In this document: positions 7,910 to 15,110 of the stretch, one piece after another
How the letters are laid out: each line of letters opens with the position of its first letter
Numbering within the stretch: the stretch's first letter is position 1
Source: Halostella salina
GTDB lineage: Archaea; Halobacteriota; Halobacteria; Halobacteriales; Natronoarchaeaceae
DNA: 64,000 nt
Assembly (NCBI RefSeq): GCF_003675855.1
Contig: NZ_RCIH01000001.1
Location: 372,001-436,000 of the forward strand
Direction: 5' to 3'
The notes under the pieces: generated by a model
What the model was told of the DNA's origin: nothing
The model's database searches: none
What the model saw: the letters and a program-made list of their open reading frames with translations, nothing else
Translations under genes and position numbers: made by a program

Positions 7910-8809
7910 TCACCTGTCGTCCGGTCGGTCGTCCGTCTCCACCGTGACCCGTCCCGAGAGGTCCTGGGGGTTCGCGGGCGCGACGGCGACGCCGGCGTCG
8001 AGCAGTCGCTGCTTGGCTTCGGTTCGGTACTCCGTCCGGAGGCTCGCGATGTCGACGTCCGTGGGGTCGCCGACCCAGAACCAGACCGTCACCTCGACCG
8101 CCGACCCGCCCAGTTCCGTGACGTGGACCGCCGGTGCCGGGTCGTCGAGGGTCCGTGGGTCCGCGGCGGCAACGTCCAGTAACATCCCCCGGACCTCGTC
8201 GATGGGCTCGGAGTACGCCACGGTGAGCGATTCCTCGACCCGGTACCGGTCCCGCGCGAACGGGCGGGTGATCGCCGTGCTCGTCAGCATCGTGTTCGGT
8301 ACGACGACGACCTCGCCGCCGGGCGTCCGCACCCGGGTGACCCGGAGGTCGATCTCCTCGACCGTCCCCTCCGTCTCGTCCCACACGATGTAGTCGTCGA
8401 CGTTGAAATCCGGGTCGGCGACGAGGAACACCCCGCTGACGAGGTTCCCGATCACCTCCTGCCCGGCGACGCCGAGCGCCAGCGTCGCGGCGGCCAGAAC
8501 GATGCCCGACCCGGCGGCGACACCGCCGAGCCCCGCCGCCTGAACCGCGATGGGGATGCCGACGACGACGAAGCCCACCCCGAGGTAGAGTTCGATCGCC
8601 TCGACCACGGTCGGATTGTTCGGGTTCCGGGCGCGAACCGCCCGGACGAGCGGCGGCAACAGCACGATCCGGCCGAGGAGGTACACGCCCACCAGCGTCC
8701 CGAGGAAGACAACGACGCTCCGGAGGTCGTCCTGATACGCCCCGACGAACTCCGTCGCCCCGGTCTGGAACACGGCGACTCCGGCCGCGAGGAGGTGATC
8801 CGGTTGCAC
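7910..8809 (-). CDS. Small-conductance mechanosensitive channel (MscS family)
   Basis: 299 residues from a GTG at 8809. An N-terminal extracellular stretch is followed by three membrane segments (about 30-50, 68-90, 95-125). The last is the Gly/Ala-rich pore helix (LAAATLALGVAGQEVIGNLVSGVFL). The cytoplasmic beta domain follows, with DYIVWDETEGTVEEIDLRVTRVRTPGGEVVVVPNT, the classic MscS middle-domain signature, and an alpha/beta C-terminal domain. MscS channels open under membrane tension and release solutes during hypo-osmotic shock, which matters for a salt-in halophile. It is a single gene, convergent with tRNA-Thr. Confidence 0.9.
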   Translation of the reverse strand: MQPDHLLAAGVAVFQTGATEFVGAYQDDLRSVVVFLGTLVGVYLLGRIVLLPPLVRAVRARNPNNPTVVEAIELYLGVGFVVVGIPIAVQAAGLGGVAAGSGIVLAAATLALGVAGQEVIGNLVSGVFLVADPDFNVDDYIVWDETEGTVEEIDLRVTRVRTPGGEVVVVPNTMLTSTAITRPFARDRYRVEESLTVAYSEPIDEVRGMLLDVAAADPRTLDDPAPAVHVTELGGSAVEVTVWFWVGDPTDVDIASLRTEYRTEAKQRLLDAGVAVAPANPQDLSGRVTVETDDRPDDR

Positions 8810-8907
8810 ACGGGACGCACGGGCGGGGAGGCGCTAAAACCCCCACGGTGCAGTCGGGCTGCCGGCGTGGCGGCGGTCCCGGTCGGCGGGCCGACGTACC
8901 GTGGCCG

Positions 8908-9195
8908 CTACTCTTCGTGGCCCGACTCGGACTCGACCAGCTCCGCCATGTGGACGTCCTGGTCGGTGATCCCGCCTTCCTCGTGGCTGGTGAAGCGAAC
9001 TTCGACCTCCTTGTAGCCGATCCGGATCTCGGGGTGGTGGAACTCCGCCTCGGCGATCTCGCCGACGAGCTGTGCGAAGTTGACGCCGCGGAGGTAGTCG
9101 TCGAACTCGTAGGTCCGGACGACCTCGTCGCCCTCACGGTGCCACTCCTCGGGGAGCTGTGTCTCGATCTCCTCGTCCGAAAGTAGCTCTGCCAT
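8908..9195 (-). CDS. 4a-hydroxytetrahydrobiopterin dehydratase (pterin carbinolamine dehydratase)
   Basis: 95 residues, the normal size. The family signature is complete: GVNFAQLVGEIAEAEFHHPEI with the active-site His pair, then VEVRFTSHEEGGITDQDVHMA. The protein dehydrates 4a-hydroxy-tetrahydropterin after aromatic hydroxylase turnover. Homologues also occur in organisms where the pterin cofactor role is unclear, so the physiological substrate here is uncertain. It is a single gene between MscS and hemA, in the same direction as hemA and 61 bp downstream of it. Confidence 0.9.
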   Translation of the reverse strand: MAELLSDEEIETQLPEEWHREGDEVVRTYEFDDYLRGVNFAQLVGEIAEAEFHHPEIRIGYKEVEVRFTSHEEGGITDQDVHMAELVESESGHEE

Positions 9196-9256
9196 GCACG
9201 GAGTAACCGAACGCAGGGTGAAAACGGTTGCCCCGCCGGCGGTACGACCGCGGTGG

Positions 9257-10597
9257 TCAGTCGTCGTCGAACGAGCCGACCGGGGCGTCCGCCGGGAGGT
9301 CGTCCGGGAACTCGTCCGGCATCGCGTCGGCGGCGGGCGGCCCGTCCGCCTCCCCGCCGAACTCGGGGTCGAACAGCTGTAGCGCGGTGTGGATCGTCGT
9401 CCAGTCGTCGTCGGCGGCGGCCTCCCGGAGGCTCTTGGTCGGCGCGGCGAGCAACTGCCCGACGAGCGAGTCGGCCAGCGACTCGACTATCTCGCGTTGC
9501 TCCTCGGTGAGGTCGCCCTCGGCCTCCAGCTGGGACACCGCGGTCGACACCTCGCGGGCCTTGACGCGCTCGGCGCTCTCGTACATGGCGGCGATGACCT
9601 CGTCGGCCCGCTTGCGCTTGTACTGGTCCAGCAGGCGGTCGAACTCCTCGTCTATCATCGTCTCGGCGCGGTCGGCGGCCGCCCGGCGTTGCTGTCGGGT
9701 CTCGTCGGTCACCGACTCCAGCGCGTCGAGGTCGTACACCGCGACCGCGTCGATGTCGTCCGCCGCCGGCGACACGTCCCGGGGCTGTGCGAGGTCGACG
9801 ACGACGGTCTCGCCGGCGTCGGCGAGGTCGGCGGCGTCGAGCACGCGGTCGTCGCTCGCCGTCGCGGTGACGACCACATCGGCGCGGTCGGCCGCCGCCG
9901 TGACGCCCGGCAGCGCGATCGCCCTCGCGTCCGCGTCGACCTCCTTGGCGACGTGTTCGGCGTGCGGGACGGTCCGGTTGGCGACGAGGATCTCCGCTGC
10001 GCCGTGGGCCGCGAGCGCGCGAGCCGAGAGCGTGCCCATCTCGCCCGCGCCGACGACGAGCACCGTCGCCGTCGAGAGGTCGGTTTCGGCGTCGGCGAGT
10101 CTGGCCGCGGCGGTGCCGAGCGACACCGCGCCCTCGTTGATCGTCGTCTCCGTCCGGACGCGCTCGCCGACGTGGATCGCCTTGGTCACGGCGTCCTCCA
10201 GCATCGGCCCGATGCCGCCCGCGCCGCGAGCCTCCTCGTATGCGGTGCGGATCTGGCCGAGGATCTGGTCCTCGCCGAGGACGAGCGATTCGAGCCCGGC
10301 GGCGACACGGAGGAGGTGGCGCAGACTCCCCTCGTGGTCGAGTTCGACCGCGGCGTCGTCGGGGACGGCCGCGACGAACTCGTCCAGCGCGGCGCGGCCC
10401 GCCGCCGGGTCGTCCGCCACGACGTACGCCTCGACGCGGTTGCACGTCTGGAGGGCGAACGCCTCCGAGACGCCCTCGGCCCGGGAGAGGGTCGAGACGA
10501 CCGTCCGCTGGTCCGGGCCGCTGGCGGCGGCGAGCGTGTCCACGTCGGCGTGCTCGTGGGAGACGCTCACGCCCGCGATAACGCCGTCGCTCGGCAT
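9257..10597 (-). CDS. hemA: Glutamyl-tRNA reductase
   Basis: 446 residues from ATG at 10597 (a GTG sits one codon earlier). It reduces glutamyl-tRNA(Glu) to glutamate-1-semialdehyde, the committed step of tetrapyrrole synthesis by the C5 pathway. The catalytic Cys is in LQTCNRVEAYVV. SLVLGEDQILGQIRTAYEEA and the NADPH-binding VLVVGAGEMGTLSARALAAHG follow, then the C-terminal dimerisation helices (IDEEFDRLLDQYKRKRADEVI). The start codon overlaps the stop of the upstream precorrin-2 dehydrogenase gene as TGATG, so the two are translationally coupled. The C-terminal 40 residues are an acidic low-complexity tail. Confidence 0.95.
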   Translation of the reverse strand: MPSDGVIAGVSVSHEHADVDTLAAASGPDQRTVVSTLSRAEGVSEAFALQTCNRVEAYVVADDPAAGRAALDEFVAAVPDDAAVELDHEGSLRHLLRVAAGLESLVLGEDQILGQIRTAYEEARGAGGIGPMLEDAVTKAIHVGERVRTETTINEGAVSLGTAAARLADAETDLSTATVLVVGAGEMGTLSARALAAHGAAEILVANRTVPHAEHVAKEVDADARAIALPGVTAAADRADVVVTATASDDRVLDAADLADAGETVVVDLAQPRDVSPAADDIDAVAVYDLDALESVTDETRQQRRAAADRAETMIDEEFDRLLDQYKRKRADEVIAAMYESAERVKAREVSTAVSQLEAEGDLTEEQREIVESLADSLVGQLLAAPTKSLREAAADDDWTTIHTALQLFDPEFGGEADGPPAADAMPDEFPDDLPADAPVGSFDDD

Positions 10598-11253
10598 CAC
10601 GACGGATCACCCGGGCTATCGTCCTCGAAACTGATCACGTCACGGACCACTTGCTGGAGGTTGGTGTCCCCCCTACGTAAACCCTTCCAAACGGCCGACG
10701 AGCGGACGACGGTCCGGACGGCGTCCCGCCGTTCCGCCGGTGGCACGTCCGCTGCCTGTAACTCCTCGCGGAGGTCGCCGACCAGGTCGGCCAGTTCGCC
10801 GGCCCCGTCTATCTCGCCCTCGATCCGCTCGCGGAGGTGCTTGCTCAGGGCCGGTGCGGTCCCGCCCGTCGCGACGGCGGCGACGACCGGGTCATCACGG
10901 ACGGTCGCGGGGACGACCACGCTGCCGACCTCGCGGTCGCCGTGCCGGTCGGTCCGGTTGACCAGCGCGCCGGCCGCCCGGGCGGCGTCGGCGGCCGCCG
11001 CGTTCACCGTCTCGTCGTCGGTCGCGGCGACGACCAGCGCCGGGTCGAAGCGCTCGACCCAGCCGTCCACGTCGTCGGGCGAGGGGGCAGCCCGCACCCG
11101 CTCGGCTCCGCCGAAGTCGCGCTCGGCGAAGCCGGGGCTCACGACGACGACACGGGCCTCGCGGGCGAACTTGCGCGCCTTCCGCGCGGCGACGGGGCCG
11201 CCGCCGAACACGAGCACGGTCGCGCCGGTGAAGTCGTGAAGTAGCGGGATCAT
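10597..11253 (-). CDS. Precorrin-2 dehydrogenase / sirohydrochlorin ferrochelatase (CysG-N, Met8-like)
   Basis: 218 residues. The NAD-binding start VLVFGGGPVAARKARKFAREARVVVVSP and the family block GSVVVPATVRDDPVVAAVATGGTAPALSKHLRERIE (spread over residues about 112-147) identify it. The enzyme oxidises precorrin-2 to sirohydrochlorin and in many members also inserts iron to give sirohaem. It lacks the methyltransferase half of full CysG. It is the middle gene of ahbAB - this gene - hemA; the gap to ahbAB is 22 bp and the overlap with hemA is TGATG. This placement feeds sirohaem to the decarboxylase encoded just upstream. Confidence 0.9.
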   Translation of the reverse strand: MIPLLHDFTGATVLVFGGGPVAARKARKFAREARVVVVSPGFAERDFGGAERVRAAPSPDDVDGWVERFDPALVVAATDDETVNAAAADAARAAGALVNRTDRHGDREVGSVVVPATVRDDPVVAAVATGGTAPALSKHLRERIEGEIDGAGELADLVGDLREELQAADVPPAERRDAVRTVVRSSAVWKGLRRGDTNLQQVVRDVISFEDDSPGDPS

Positions 11254-11275
11254 GCGGTGGTGGCGGGTGACGGGG

Positions 11276-12340
11276 TCATTCGGCCGTGTTCGCGGTCGCG
11301 CGCTCGTCGATGCGGATGCCCGTCTTCTTCAGGATGCGCGTCGAGAACAGCGTGTCCCAGTCCTCGTCGCCCACGTCCCAGAACTCGGCCATCCGCTCGC
11401 GCACCTGCTCGACCCGTCGGTCGCTCTCTTCCTCGCTCCGGCCGTGGGTCATGGCGAAGAAGTTGTACGGCCACACGCCCTCGTGGCGCGGCCGACGGTA
11501 GCAGTGCGTGACGAAGGGAAGCGACGCGATCTCGGGGCCGACCTCGTCGACCACGTCGTCGGGCACGTCCCACACCGTCATCCCGTTTTCCGTGTACCCG
11601 AGCGCGTAGTGCGTCGGGATGACGCCGACCCGCCGGATCTTCCCCTCGGCGTCGAACCGCTTGATCGTCTCCAGCACCCACTCGACGTCCGCGCCGACCG
11701 CGTCGGCAACGTCGCGGTACGGCGTCGCGGTGACCGGGAGGCCGTCCTGGATCTCGACGACCAGGTCGCGCTCGGCGGGCGTCAGCGTCGCCGCGTCGGT
11801 CGGCGTCACGTCCGGCCCGAGGTGAGACAGGTCCACGTCGCCGTCGGGGATCGGCCCGTCGACGTAGAACTTCGCCTCGACGCGGAACTCTCGCTGTTTT
11901 GGGAGGTTGTACGTCTCCTGTCCCGTTTCGGCCTCGATCTCGGACAGCACCTCCTCGACGTGAGCCTTGTCCGCAACGCTCACGACGAACCACATGTTGA
12001 GGTGAGGATGCTCGCGCTCGTAGTTGTGGGCCACCTCGCGGTGGGCGTTGACCGTCTCGGCGACCTCGTCGAAGCGGTCCTCGGGCGCGTGCATGGCGAC
12101 GAGGGTTGCCGTCCCGCCGATCTCTGCCGCGTTTATCAGCGGCCCGAACCGGGTCAGCACGCCCCGCTCGTCGAGGTCGCGGACCCGCGCCAGCAGTTCG
12201 TCGCCGTCCACGTCGACGCCCCGCTCGCGGAGCGCCGCGGCCGCCGGCTCGAACGGGTCGCAGACGACCGGAAAGCCGCCCTGAAAGGCGTTGACGACGG
12301 CGCGGTCCCGCTCGTCCAGATCGGCGTCCGTCCTGCTCAT
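11276..12340 (-). CDS. ahbAB: Sirohaem decarboxylase, fused AhbA-AhbB
   Basis: 354 residues made of two Lrp/AsnC-like halves. The first has an HTH-like start (LDERDRAVVNAFQGGFPV) and an effector-type domain with HPHLNMWFVVSV (residues about 112-123). The second repeats this (LTPAERDLVVEIQDGLPV, then GVWPYNFFAMTHGR). These are the AhbA and AhbB subunits of sirohaem decarboxylase, separate in many organisms and fused here. The enzyme converts sirohaem to 12,18-didecarboxysirohaem in the alternative archaeal haem pathway. Older annotation often calls such proteins Lrp regulators. It is first in the operon with the precorrin-2 dehydrogenase and hemA. AhbC and AhbD are not in the window. Confidence 0.9.
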   Translation of the reverse strand: MSRTDADLDERDRAVVNAFQGGFPVVCDPFEPAAAALRERGVDVDGDELLARVRDLDERGVLTRFGPLINAAEIGGTATLVAMHAPEDRFDEVAETVNAHREVAHNYEREHPHLNMWFVVSVADKAHVEEVLSEIEAETGQETYNLPKQREFRVEAKFYVDGPIPDGDVDLSHLGPDVTPTDAATLTPAERDLVVEIQDGLPVTATPYRDVADAVGADVEWVLETIKRFDAEGKIRRVGVIPTHYALGYTENGMTVWDVPDDVVDEVGPEIASLPFVTHCYRRPRHEGVWPYNFFAMTHGRSEEESDRRVEQVRERMAEFWDVGDEDWDTLFSTRILKKTGIRIDERATANTAE

Positions 12341-12409
12341 AGCCGGTACTCGGGACCGGGCGCGTATAAGCGATGCGAGGCGGGACGGCTCGCCGGGCGG
12401 CAGTCGGCC

Positions 12410-12808
12410 CTAGTCGCCGCGAACGCCCGTCACGTCGAACCCCTGCTCGCGGATGTCCGCCAGAATGGCCTCCTGGTCGGCGCTGGCCTCGTAGTAGAAC
12501 ACCACGTCGTACGTCCCCTCGCGCAGGAGCTGCTGGCACTCCCAGACGAACTCGTCGCCGTCCAGCGTCCGCCCCTGATGCTGGTTCGACGCGAACTCGG
12601 GGTCGTCGGAGCCGGAGTAGACGTACGTCTCGGCGTCGGTCGCGTGCCCGGCGATGATCTCGCCCACGTCGATCGTCGCCTGTGTCATCGCGATGTCGTC
12701 CTGCGACTCGATCCCGGTGTGGACGACCGCGCCGTTCAGTTCGATCTCGCCGGGTTCGAGGAGCTGTTTCGTCCGCCGGTACAGGTCGTCGTCCAGAGCT
12801 TCGGCCAT
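12410..12808 (-). CDS. Conserved haloarchaeal protein (DUF5778-like)
   Basis: 132 residues from ATG at 12808. It is acidic and soluble with no signal peptide or membrane segment. The sequence (LDDDLYRRTKQLLEPGEIEL, TATIDVGEIIAG-like middle, QHQGRTLDGDEFVWECQQLL, YYEASADQEAI) matches my recollection of the haloarchaeal DUF5778 family; the family number is from memory. It lies upstream of ahbAB in the same direction with a 69 bp gap. No function known. Confidence 0.75.
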   Translation of the reverse strand: MAEALDDDLYRRTKQLLEPGEIELNGAVVHTGIESQDDIAMTQATIDVGEIIAGHATDAETYVYSGSDDPEFASNQHQGRTLDGDEFVWECQQLLREGTYDVVFYYEASADQEAILADIREQGFDVTGVRGD

Positions 12809-13015
12809 TAGCCGAACCGATGGCTCGCGGTCCCTTATGCTACCTGCTTCGTCGACGCGCGGACCCGTCGCTTGTCGCGTTGAAAGAATGTAGAAACGGT
12901 GCACGGGCGGACTGCGAGAGGGTTGCCCCCCGTAGATGCGCGTCACCGCACCGCCTGACAGCGCCCGGATTCGTGTGGGCTGGATAACGGCCGAAGCCGT
13001 CTCCGAATAGCCGGT

Positions 13016-13210
13016 TTACAGACGCTCGAGGTTCGTCGCGCGCGGGCCCTTGTCGGCCTGCTCGATGTCGAACTCGACTTCCTGACCTTCCTCCAGGTCA
13101 GGACCGCCGACGTCCTCCATGTGGAAGAACACGTCTTCCTCGGAGTCCTCGCTGTCAATGAAACCGTAACCGCCCGTGTCGTTGAAGAAGTCGACCGTAC
13201 CTTTCGCCAT
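13016..13210 (-). CDS. Cold-shock domain protein (CspA type)
   Basis: 64 residues forming a single cold-shock OB fold. It has the RNP1-like GGYGFIDSED and RNP2-like VFFHMEDV strands and the C-terminal KGPRATNLERL. It begins MAKGTVDFFNDTGGYGF, the common haloarchaeal form. Such proteins bind single-stranded RNA or DNA and act as RNA chaperones. The gene has its own promoter region of about 120 bp shared divergently with uppS. About 200 bp downstream (12809-13015) contain no gene. Confidence 0.95.
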   Translation of the reverse strand: MAKGTVDFFNDTGGYGFIDSEDSEEDVFFHMEDVGGPDLEEGQEVEFDIEQADKGPRATNLERL

Positions 13211-13334
13211 TGCAACTCTCCAGAATCGCCCCGTGCATATAAGCCATGCGACTCGCCCCGGCGAGCGTGGCCGCCGTACGTGACAGCACGACACACAAGA
13301 CACATGATGCCCGCCACCGTCATCGTAGTCGAGC

Positions 13335-14279
13335 ATGCTGTCTCGCCTCCGCGAGCGCGCCGACGCCGCCTACGAGCGGCTGCTGGAACGCGAGGTGTCC
13401 GGTACGCCCTCCCACGTCGCCGTCATTCAGGACGGCAACCGCCGATACGCGGAAAAGCAAGGTGCGGACACGGACGACGGCTACCGCGCCGGCGCACAGA
13501 CGACCGAACGGGTTCTCGACTGGTGTTCGGATCTCGGCATCGACGAACTCACGCTGTACGCCTTCTCGACGGAGAACTTCAACCGGCCGCCGGAGCAGCA
13601 GGAGACGCTGTTCGACCTGCTGGAGGAGAAGCTGTACGAGTTCGCCGACGCCGACCGCGTCCACGAGGAGGAGGTGTGCATCCGCGCGCTCGGCGACGTG
13701 GACCGCCTGCCCGAGCGCGTGCGCGAGGCGGTCGCGTACACGGAGGACCGGACGCGGGAGTACGACGAGTTCGTGCTGAACATCGCGCTGGCCTACGGCG
13801 GCCGCGAGGAGCTGCTGTCGGCGGCCCGGAGCGTGGCGGCCGACGTCGACGCCGGCGACCTCGACCCGAACGACGTGGACGTCGAGACCGTCGAGGAGCG
13901 CCTGTACGGCCGTCCTGTCCGCGACGTGGACCTCATCATCCGGACCGGCGGCGACGAGCGGACGAGCAACTTCCTCCCGTGGCACGCCAACGGCAACGAG
14001 GCCGCCGTGTTCTTCTGTGCGCCCTACTGGCCGGAGTTCTCCCGCGTCGATTTCCTCCGGGGCATCCGGACGTACGAACACCGCGAGCGCTCGTGGCGGC
14101 GCACGCGTGCGCGACGCGGTCTCGCGCTCCTGCGAGCGCTGGGTGGCGTCGAACTCGACGAGGCGCGCAGCGTCGTCCGGCGGTTCCGCGACTCGCTCCC
14201 GAGCGGCGAGCGCTCGACCGTCGACGAAGTTGCCGACGAGGTCGCGGCCGAGGACGAGGAACTGCGGGCGGCGGACTGA
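13335..14279 (+). CDS. uppS: cis-Prenyltransferase, catalytic type (undecaprenyl diphosphate synthase family)
   Basis: 314 residues. The diphosphate-binding motif VAVIQDGNRRYAE (Asp33) is intact, as are LTLYAFSTENFNRP and the isopentenyl-diphosphate region RTGGDERTSNFLPWHANGNEAAVFF spread over residues about 205-230. The enzyme chains IPP units in cis to make the long polyprenyl (dolichyl-type) carrier for protein glycosylation. At the place where bacterial homodimeric enzymes end in RERRFGG, this protein reads RERSWRRTRARRG and continues into an 85-residue charged extension, so the RxG motif is absent. The degenerate homologue at 14399 carries that motif, which suggests a two-subunit enzyme. 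It is convergent with that gene. Confidence 0.92.
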   Translation: MLSRLRERADAAYERLLEREVSGTPSHVAVIQDGNRRYAEKQGADTDDGYRAGAQTTERVLDWCSDLGIDELTLYAFSTENFNRPPEQQETLFDLLEEKLYEFADADRVHEEEVCIRALGDVDRLPERVREAVAYTEDRTREYDEFVLNIALAYGGREELLSAARSVAADVDAGDLDPNDVDVETVEERLYGRPVRDVDLIIRTGGDERTSNFLPWHANGNEAAVFFCAPYWPEFSRVDFLRGIRTYEHRERSWRRTRARRGLALLRALGGVELDEARSVVRRFRDSLPSGERSTVDEVADEVAAEDEELRAAD

Positions 14280-14289
14280 ACGCAGTCGA

Positions 14290-14398
14290 CTAGCGGCCGA
14301 ATTTCCGTCAGTCCGCTCGCCGAAGCTCGCTCCCTGACGACGTTTGGACTACCGTCCGAACTTCCGCCGGTCCGTTGCACTCCCCGGCGGCGTTCGGC
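14290..14398 (-). repeat. Two diverged copies of the 3' end of the second cis-prenyltransferase gene
   Basis: Downstream of the gene that ends at 14399, its last bases recur at 14349 (period 50) and 14290 (period 58). Read on the minus strand, the gene ends in codons for RRFGR-stop, the first copy in RRKFGR-stop and the second in RKFGR-stop. Similarity of the outer copy to the gene end extends over about 36 bases, including tccgctcgccgaa. The unit at 14349 is a long hairpin: CCGAAC (14356-14361) and CCGCCGG (14364-14370) pair with CCGGCGG (14384-14390) and GTTCGG (14392-14397). The outer unit has GTCAG/CTGAC with weaker flanking pairing. Confidence 0.8.
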
Positions 14399-15007
14399 CT
14401 ATCGGCCGAACCGCCTGTTCCGCTCGCCGAACTCCCGGAGCGCGCGCAGGTAGTCCCGCTTCCGGAAGTCCCGCCAGTTCACGTCGGTGAAGTACAGCTC
14501 CGAGTAGACGGACTGCCAGATCATGAAATCCGAGAGCCGCTCGGCCCCGGTCTTGATCACGAGGTCCGGCTCCTCCGGGAAGACGAGTCGGTCCTCGATA
14601 TCCTCGGCCTCGATGTCGTCGGGGTCCAGGTCGCCGTCCTCGACCTCCTCGGCGAGCCCCCGCACCGCGTGCGTGAACTCGTGTTTCCCGCCGAGGCCGA
14701 TGCTCACCTGAATCGGCGCGTCGGCGGGCTCGTCGTCGTCCGGGCCGCGAACGTCGACCGGATGCGGGGCGTCGATGTCGTCGAACTGCCGCTTCAGCGT
14801 CGGGACGGCGGCCTCGTCGAGGACGCTGACGGGGACGGTGACGCGCTCGGCCCCGTACTCGAACGCCCACGAGAACGCGTCCTCCAGCGTGTCGTACGCG
14901 CCCTGTTCCAGCAGGTCGCGCTCCGTGATGACGACCGCGACGTGGTCGGGGCGCTGATAGTCGGCAAGCCGGAGGCGGGCGGCGAGATAGCGGTCGTACA
15001 GTCCCAC
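14399..15007 (-). CDS. Degenerate cis-prenyltransferase homologue, probable non-catalytic partner subunit
   Basis: 202 residues from a GTG at 15007 (the frame is open further up but without homology). The second half is clearly UppS-like: VIKTGAERLSDFMIWQSVYSELYFTDVNWRDF across residues about 157-188. The N-terminal DGNxR diphosphate motif is gone; the aligned stretch HVAVVITERDL lacks the essential Asp. The chain ends in RRFGR, an RxG motif followed by one residue, as in eukaryotic NgBR/Nus1, the non-catalytic subunit of dolichol-phosphate synthesis. Together with the catalytic gene at 13335, which lacks RxG, this suggests a heteromeric enzyme. It is divergent from the DUF92 gene with a 103 bp spacer. 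Confidence 0.85.
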   Translation of the reverse strand: MGLYDRYLAARLRLADYQRPDHVAVVITERDLLEQGAYDTLEDAFSWAFEYGAERVTVPVSVLDEAAVPTLKRQFDDIDAPHPVDVRGPDDDEPADAPIQVSIGLGGKHEFTHAVRGLAEEVEDGDLDPDDIEAEDIEDRLVFPEEPDLVIKTGAERLSDFMIWQSVYSELYFTDVNWRDFRKRDYLRALREFGERNRRFGR

Positions 15008-15110
15008 GGCACGACGTTTTCCGGCGACCCGACTAAAACGCACGGGTCGACGCCGTCGCCCGTTGGCTTCGGGAAGGTTAAGTAACCTACCTACAAACGG
15101 ACGCGGTAAC

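Noticed and set aside
13121-14293. 390-codon alternative frame over uppS
   Set aside because: Arg/Gly/Pro-rich shadow frame; uppS motifs are in the other frame.
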